From positions 1-16,575 of the forward strand of contig CAYWSY010000040.1 of the NCBI GenBank assembly GCA_964461105.1: 16,575 bases of DNA, in the 5' to 3' direction. Numbering within the stretch: the stretch's first letter is position 1; each line of letters begins with the position of its first letter. The notes under the pieces are model-generated. The model was not told the DNA's origin, searched no databases, and saw only the letters and a program-made list of their open reading frames with translations. This stretch comes from JAGVMG01 sp964461105 (lineage in GTDB: Bacteria > Chlamydiota > Chlamydiia > Chlamydiales > Rhabdochlamydiaceae). Below are positions 14,201 to 16,575 of the stretch, piece after piece. The translations under genes and the position numbers were made by a program.

Positions 14201-14601
14201 CTCCTCAGCTCACCTTCCAATCAAATCCCCATATGACCACAAGCGCAATCCTCTCGCGCATCCTCTTTAATAAAGACATCAGCGATATCTCCCAAACTGA
14301 GGCGATCCAACTCGCCACCACGCTGATGGATCTCTCTGGAGGAGCCACTCCCGGCGTGATGGAAGCGATCCGCAAAACCCTCGGGATCGATCGCCTGACG
14401 ATCGTCCCTTCAGATCAAAATGAAATTGCCCTTCAAATTGGCAAATACCTCACAAAAGGGGTACTTGTAACGCTCTCACAGAGTGCAACCAGCACTCAAG
14501 TGATCGTCGAGGTCGAACTCAAAGAAGGATTCGTCTTCCAAGCTGAAACCCAAGAAGAGCAAGAAGGAAAGTTCTCGCTCAAATGGCGACGCAATTACTA
14601 A
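11263..14601 (+). CDS. tamB: TamB-like translocation and assembly module protein
   Basis: A 1112-aa protein (E. coli TamB is 1259 aa). A single N-terminal membrane anchor (about 7-28, IVRLVYKLALALVAIVCLGF) is followed by a very long periplasmic stretch of beta-strand repeats of the AsmA-like/bridge type. The C-terminal TamB (DUF490) domain lies at about 880-1112, with GKLELMNGEYLFTGKIFKL, LSGRLNLQDAEIMAQLHG and MTTSAILSRILFNKD. The latter parts are LSGGATPGVMEAIRKTLGIDR and KYLTKGVLVTLSQSATSTQVIVEVEL, ending KFSLKWRRNY. It should span the periplasm from inner membrane to TamA, moving barrel proteins or phospholipids to the outer membrane. It follows tamA after 12 bases, so the two are surely co-transcribed. 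No hairpin terminator is seen after the stop. Confidence 0.93.
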   Translation: MGHFISFIVRLVYKLALALVAIVCLGFALMQTKWAKETVRTTLINELQTQGICVELDGLEGKLPFTWTIDHLSLKNNAGDCLHLSHTKLRLKVIPLFRKQIILNYVNIQEAIVSYTPQNTSKTTEWSQQALIEQIRSSIDALRPALHLAINHLTIEQLTLKNLSSHEIIRISIDARGKWRRDNREFLFNVKIAQPDNARVYGEFFVNGNQVNNKISAGLKIHLEEIDGFAQEWMSEITLSGPWNTWQALIWEDIAPGLPLKGKLKGRLNELMLPTFFSQLPNSWNSIAEITLNPEGPFSIKGEIASLTGPKINGFFQGDYEHHTWEGSLALNSADTSFPFQSSVTLQWTPTTPLRCSDISLTSQGTALHGELAIDLSSYLVSGTLFGRAEKVEALQPLITKLPLGGSLGFECTFSSDHQEQAAHLHLFSHQLHYSQVTAKGLSLLATIHNLTAQPYGTIELNLEAIHFPHLHIDTFHFNTFATGPDEKQWTFQISTSGEFQDPFQLLAQGNIQLQDGHCSLYLSETKGTLASQPFYLHQPCTFIYSPEQFSLSPCSWSIGEGSCEISANISLHKAIASLQMTHFPLNTFSLLYPNVVIDGTTTASGSLEATHDQMTGSFNAVLEKTGLFYQGKEEPLQTKGSIQVHLDHHILQIHTLLTSKEGQFLDVSGTLPVTHVVSPLSIAVDPNLPLHSELIAEGKIEEIFDFINIGSHHITGLLSSRLILSQTLHSPALQGMIDWQNGSYENYYTGTSLKEMNTHIEAEKDVLKLTSLTARDEQGSLSAEGKLRLSAKEHFPYEISAELNNLNALRFDLINAHLSGPLYLTGTTQSALVQGNIIVPKATIHIPDQLPYEIPNLPVTFINRPAHLTAPIVISSTAFPIHLDLELSAEDQIHVEGKGLLSEWQGSVHLTGTNLNITADGKLELMNGEYLFTGKIFKLTEGQIVFHNKPTASAYLTLSGRLNLQDAEIMAQLHGPLTSPQLTFQSNPHMTTSAILSRILFNKDISDISQTEAIQLATTLMDLSGGATPGVMEAIRKTLGIDRLTIVPSDQNEIALQIGKYLTKGVLVTLSQSATSTQVIVEVELKEGFVFQAETQEEQEGKFSLKWRRNY

Positions 14602-14629
14602 AACTCAGTATTATATTTTTTCTTCCACG

Positions 14630-14658
14630 TTGACAAAGTGATATCACTTTGATATCAC
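14630..14658 (+). promoter_or_regulatory. hicAB promoter with embedded operator-like palindrome
   Basis: A perfect -35 TTGACA (14630-14635), a 17-base spacer and TATCAC (14653-14658, 4 of 6) form a good sigma-70-type promoter. The spacer holds a perfect 16-base palindrome, AAAGTGATATCACTTT (14635-14650), and a further half-site GATATCACT follows at 14651-14659. This is the placement expected for autorepression by the DNA-binding antitoxin HicB. Predicted transcription starts near 14665, only 1-2 bases before the hicA ATG, so the message would be almost leaderless. Confidence 0.65.
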
Positions 14659-14666
14659 TCAGAGAT

Positions 14667-14888
14667 ATGAGCAAATGGCAAAAAGTTATCCAGCGCATTT
14701 TGGAGGGTAGGAATATCTCCTAATAAAGAAGCTGAGAGCCTTTTATTGCGGTTAGATTTTCAACTTGAGATCCGTGGATCTCACCACATTTTTAGAAAAA
14801 GTGGATATCTACGAACAATTTCTATTAAACGCAGGCCCCAACTATTGCCATACCAAATATCTGATTTAAAGGAAGGTATTGAGAGATC
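14667..14888 (+). pseudogene. hicA: HicA-family mRNA interferase toxin, frameshifted
   Basis: The ATG at 14667 begins MSKWQKVIQRILEGRNIS and stops at TAA 14721. The remaining HicA sequence continues in the next frame from about 14710: NKEAESLLLRLDFQLEIRG, then SHHIFRKSGYLRTISIKRRP, then LLPYQISDLKEGIE. Together they match a complete HicA of the KWEK...GSHHIF type, with the catalytic-type GSH motif (around 14776-14784) kept. One extra base near 14718-14722 explains the break. The second frame also lacks a stop at the normal HicA end and runs to 15030 inside hicB. HicA normally cleaves mRNA and is neutralised by HicB. Most likely a recent inactivation that left the antitoxin free; sequencing error or frameshifting cannot be excluded. 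Confidence 0.75.
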
Positions 14889-15275
14889 ATGGCCACTAAA
14901 AAAGACCTTAAATACTATCTCAATCTTAATTGGTCGTTTAATATTGAGCAAGAATCTCACAAAGGGAAACACTACTACATTATCCGTGTTAACGAGCTTC
15001 CAGGAGTATGCACAGACGCAGAGACAGTAGAGCAAGGCATGAAAGAAATTAAAGAAGCCATTGAAGGCGCGATTCGTCTATATCTTAAAAATAAAGAACC
15101 GATCCCAGAGCCTATTAGAAAAGAACTCTTTAAAGGTAATATCGCTTACAGAACCTCAAGTAGACGGCACTACCAGATTGCAAAAGCCTCTAAAGAAATG
15201 CATAAATCAATCAGTAAAACCCTCGATGATCTCATAGATATGGGTTTAGAAAAACTGCTAGTTAACCTTCACTAA
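14889..15275 (+). CDS. hicB: HicB-family antitoxin
   Basis: A 128-aa protein. The N-terminal partial RNase-H-like HicB domain (about 8-72) has KDLKYYLNLNWSFNI, YYIIRVNELPGVCTDAETVE and the helix GMKEIKEAIEGAIRLYLKN, then PIPEP. The C-terminal part (about 85-125, AYRTSSRRHYQIAKASKEMH) fits a ribbon-helix-helix DNA-binding domain. HicB binds and blocks HicA and represses its own promoter; the palindrome at 14635-14650 is a likely target. Translation signals before ATG 14889 are AAGGAAGG about 12 bases upstream and GAGAG closer in. The partner toxin gene upstream is broken, so HicB appears to be an orphan, perhaps kept as a regulator or protector, or simply not yet decayed. The frame is complete with no damage seen. 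Confidence 0.87.
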   Translation: MATKKDLKYYLNLNWSFNIEQESHKGKHYYIIRVNELPGVCTDAETVEQGMKEIKEAIEGAIRLYLKNKEPIPEPIRKELFKGNIAYRTSSRRHYQIAKASKEMHKSISKTLDDLIDMGLEKLLVNLH

Positions 15276-15361
15276 CATAGTGTGCTTCCAAAGGACTGAA
15301 TTGAAAGCTCCCGGAATTGAATCACTCCCTTAGGGTTCCTTTGAACCGGAAGCACTATATA
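15276..15361 (+). repeat. Dispersed repeat family B, copy 3, with degenerate inverted partner
   Basis: The conserved 32-base unit is 15330-15361: it has TTAGGGTTCC, then TTTGAACCGGAAGCACTATA. It differs at 2 bases from the inverted copy at 1470-1501. At 15276-15297 the bases CATAGTG, GCTTCC and AAAGGA appear in the order expected of a decayed inverted arm. The unit lies between hicB and the T3SS operon, TATATA end towards the operon. The rest of 15276-15444 shows nothing else recognisable. Confidence 0.65.
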
Positions 15362-15444
15362 TTGTCGCCTTACTTTTCTCTTAAAATATGCTTAAATTAA
15401 ATGAATCTTTTGCACATCTTTTCCATTGATTCCTAACTATCCCC

Positions 15445-15473
15445 TTGCTAAGATCAATACGCGCCCGTATAAA
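15445..15473 (+). promoter_or_regulatory. Promoter of the T3SS chaperone operon
   Basis: TTGCTA (15445-15450, 4 of 6) and TATAAA (15468-15473, 5 of 6) are separated by exactly 17 bases. Transcription would begin near 15480, giving a leader of about 19 bases that carries AAGGAGGG (15485-15492) six bases before ATG 15499, the strongest ribosome-binding site in the window. Confidence 0.68.
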
Positions 15474-15498
15474 GATTTGCTTACAAGGAGGGAAAACA

Positions 15499-16074
15499 AT
15501 GTCATACTATAAAGCTCAAAGCGATCATTCTGCTGCCCCTGTATCCTCTCACACAGACCGCTATGGCTATAACATGGCAAAGGTTTTCGTCGAACTCCAA
15601 CAAAAGGTCTCTGATCGATTAGAGAAAAAAATTAATGAATCGCTGATTTCTCTGGCTGAACTCAACGATCAGAACCGCTCCTTGCAACAACTCCTCACCG
15701 CGCTCACCCTCGCCTCCAAAAAGACCGCTGAAAGTGACAAAAAAAAGGGAGACGAAGGTGCCGATTTTTCCAAAGATGAAGAGGTAAAACGCACAATTGA
15801 ACACATCCGCTCGTTTGCCCCCGATCTGTTTGGCCACGTCAACTTTGAAAATGGGGAACATTACATCTGGAAAACAGATAGCGATATTCAAACAACTTTG
15901 CAAGTGATCGATAGCCGGGTTAAAATGCATGTCACTGAAGTAAATAAATTAACCATGTTTATCAACCAAGATTACGAAGATCGGATCCAATATACCGATT
16001 GCGCCCAAAAAACACTTGAAATCATGATCCGACATTCCGATGGGATCATCGCAAAATACAACAGACATACTTAA
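15499..16074 (+). CDS. Hypothetical helical protein in T3SS chaperone operon
   Basis: A 191-aa protein. ATG 15499 is fixed by the AAGGAGGG six bases upstream; the open frame to 15445 overlaps the promoter. It has no signal peptide or membrane segment. After a Ser/His-rich start (1-20) come amphipathic helices with coiled-coil character (about 25-72, MAKVFVELQQKVSDRLEKKI and onward), a Lys/Asp/Glu-rich linker (about 73-98), and a second helical half (about 100-190) with IRSFAPDLFGHVNF, VKMHVTEVNKLTMFINQDYE and MIRHSDGIIAKYN. I do not recognise the family. The position, 8 bases ahead of an LcrH/SycD chaperone and under a strong promoter, suggests a secreted or translocon-associated T3SS component made in quantity, similar in kind to the small helical proteins of chlamydial lcrH-copB-copD loci. 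That is inference from context. Confidence 0.8.
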   Translation: MSYYKAQSDHSAAPVSSHTDRYGYNMAKVFVELQQKVSDRLEKKINESLISLAELNDQNRSLQQLLTALTLASKKTAESDKKKGDEGADFSKDEEVKRTIEHIRSFAPDLFGHVNFENGEHYIWKTDSDIQTTLQVIDSRVKMHVTEVNKLTMFINQDYEDRIQYTDCAQKTLEIMIRHSDGIIAKYNRHT

Positions 16075-16082
16075 AAAAGATC

Positions 16083-16544
16083 ATGCCAGAGACCAAACAA
16101 GAAATCAGCGCTCAGATTGCCTCTGCATTAGGACTACGTCCTAGCGATGCTAAGCCACTAACCCCTGAGGAAAAAACAACCCTCTACAGCGCTGCTTATT
16201 CTCTCTATAACCAAGGCGATTATTCAAGAGCTTTGCAACTCTTTACCCACCTTGTGCTCAACTCCCCCTTCTGCGAGCGCTCCTGGAGAGGGCTTGCCTC
16301 TACACGCCAAATGAGCCAAGACTATAAGGGATCTCTTCATGCTTGGGCGCTGACTGCTTTGTTGCAAGATACAGATCCCTCCCCCCATTTCCATGCAGCT
16401 GAGTGTTATTTCTCCCTGGGCGATCGAAAAGAGGCGTTGCTGGCGCTCGATGCTGCCGAATCCCTTCTATCCAAATCGGAAGAAGATTTAGAGCTAAAAA
16501 ATAAAATTACCATTTTGAGGAATGCTGATGTCCCCTCACACTAA
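16083..16544 (+). CDS. LcrH/SycD-class T3SS translocator chaperone (TPR)
   Basis: A 153-aa protein of typical class-II chaperone length. An N-terminal helix (EISAQIASALGL) is followed by LTPEEKTTLYSAAYSLYNQG and three TPR repeats, about residues 32-65 (GDYSRALQLFTHLVLNSP), 66-99 (DYKGSLHAWALTALLQDTDP) and 100-133 (PHFHAAECYFSLGDRKEALL). The pattern SPHFHAAECYFSLGD is characteristic of LcrH/SycD/IpgC chaperones. These hold the hydrophobic translocators (YopB/YopD, CopB/CopD in chlamydiae) soluble in the cytosol before secretion. Chlamydiae carry more than one lcrH copy, so a numbered name is not assigned. The stop overlaps the next start by 17 bases, implying coupling to a downstream gene that may encode a client. 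Confidence 0.92.
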   Translation: MPETKQEISAQIASALGLRPSDAKPLTPEEKTTLYSAAYSLYNQGDYSRALQLFTHLVLNSPFCERSWRGLASTRQMSQDYKGSLHAWALTALLQDTDPSPHFHAAECYFSLGDRKEALLALDAAESLLSKSEEDLELKNKITILRNADVPSH

Positions 16545-16575
16545 CACACACACAAGCCCCGCTCACATTGCTCCT
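16528..16575 (+). CDS. Start of next T3SS operon gene (partial)
   Basis: ATG 16528 has GAGGA six bases upstream, inside the end of the chaperone gene. Only 16 codons are in the window, starting MSPHTNTHTSPAHIAP. A Ser/Thr/Pro/His-rich, uncharged N-terminus like this is compatible with a T3SS secretion signal. By position the product could be a CopB/YopB-type translocator or another client, but too little is present to tell. Confidence 0.6.
   Translation, partial: MSPHTNTHTSPAHIAP

Noticed and set aside
14701..14723. Programmed +1 frameshift signal like that of prfB in hicA
   Set aside because: A GGAGGG precedes TCC-TAA, but the spacing (over 10 bases) and slippery codon differ from the prfB signal, and the second frame lacks a proper HicA stop, so decay is simpler.
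14746..15030. 94-aa open frame as an independent gene
   Set aside because: Its first part is the C-terminal HicA fragment and its second part is an out-of-frame reading of hicB; its start is TTG with no ribosome-binding site.

Overview
The window looks like a chromosomal piece of a member of the Chlamydiae, most likely an environmental 'Chlamydia-like' symbiont of protists (Parachlamydiales in the broad sense: Waddlia, Parachlamydia, Criblamydia or Simkania type). This is inferred from gene content: a type III secretion (T3SS) LcrH/SycD-class chaperone cluster, an Lpg1974-type outer-membrane protein, a lone FliO-like protein with no flagellar genes beside it, an NfeD/flotillin operon, a TamA/TamB pair, and lineage-type hypothetical membrane proteins. 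No rRNA, tRNA or CRISPR array was seen.

Layout. 1-1438 (minus strand): a HAD-superfamily Cof-type phosphatase translationally coupled to a hypothetical gene that runs off the left edge. 1439-1738: a divergent intergenic region holding a nested repeat, a near-perfect 87-bp palindrome inside a pair of inverted copies of a second repeat. 1739-2203 (plus): FliO-like protein, tail to tail with 2187-2966 (minus), an unknown protein with a paired hydrophobic segment. 3100-3420 (plus): a small unknown protein ending in a CaaX-like box. It shares its stop tetranucleotide with a convergent outer-membrane protein gene (3417-4508, minus). That gene is last in an apparent four-gene operon: nfeD-type protease, floA, a small one-TM protein, then the outer-membrane protein. 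The operon has a good promoter at 7474-7503.

7533-8055 is a compact cassette: a GxxExxY-family (PD-(D/E)XK-like) gene bounded by a perfect 30-bp inverted repeat. The same repeat family builds the gene-less palindrome at 1513-1599. The two look like an autonomous element and its miniature (MITE-like) derivative, and the inverted repeat itself supplies the ribosome-binding region and start codon of the gene. This is the most interesting structure in the window.

8115-9401 (minus): hemL, divergent from tamA (9463-11250) and tamB (11263-14601), which form an outer-membrane protein assembly module. 14630-15275: a decayed HicAB toxin-antitoxin locus with intact promoter and operator-like palindrome, a frameshifted hicA and an intact hicB. 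15330-15361: a third copy of the second repeat family. 15445-16575: the start of a T3SS operon, with a good promoter, a strong Shine-Dalgarno sequence, a 191-aa unknown protein, an LcrH/SycD TPR chaperone, and the first codons of a downstream gene that may encode a chaperone client.

The unifying theme is an envelope and host-interaction region (outer-membrane assembly, porin-like protein, T3SS, candidate effectors) interrupted by small repeat-bounded elements and a decaying toxin-antitoxin locus.
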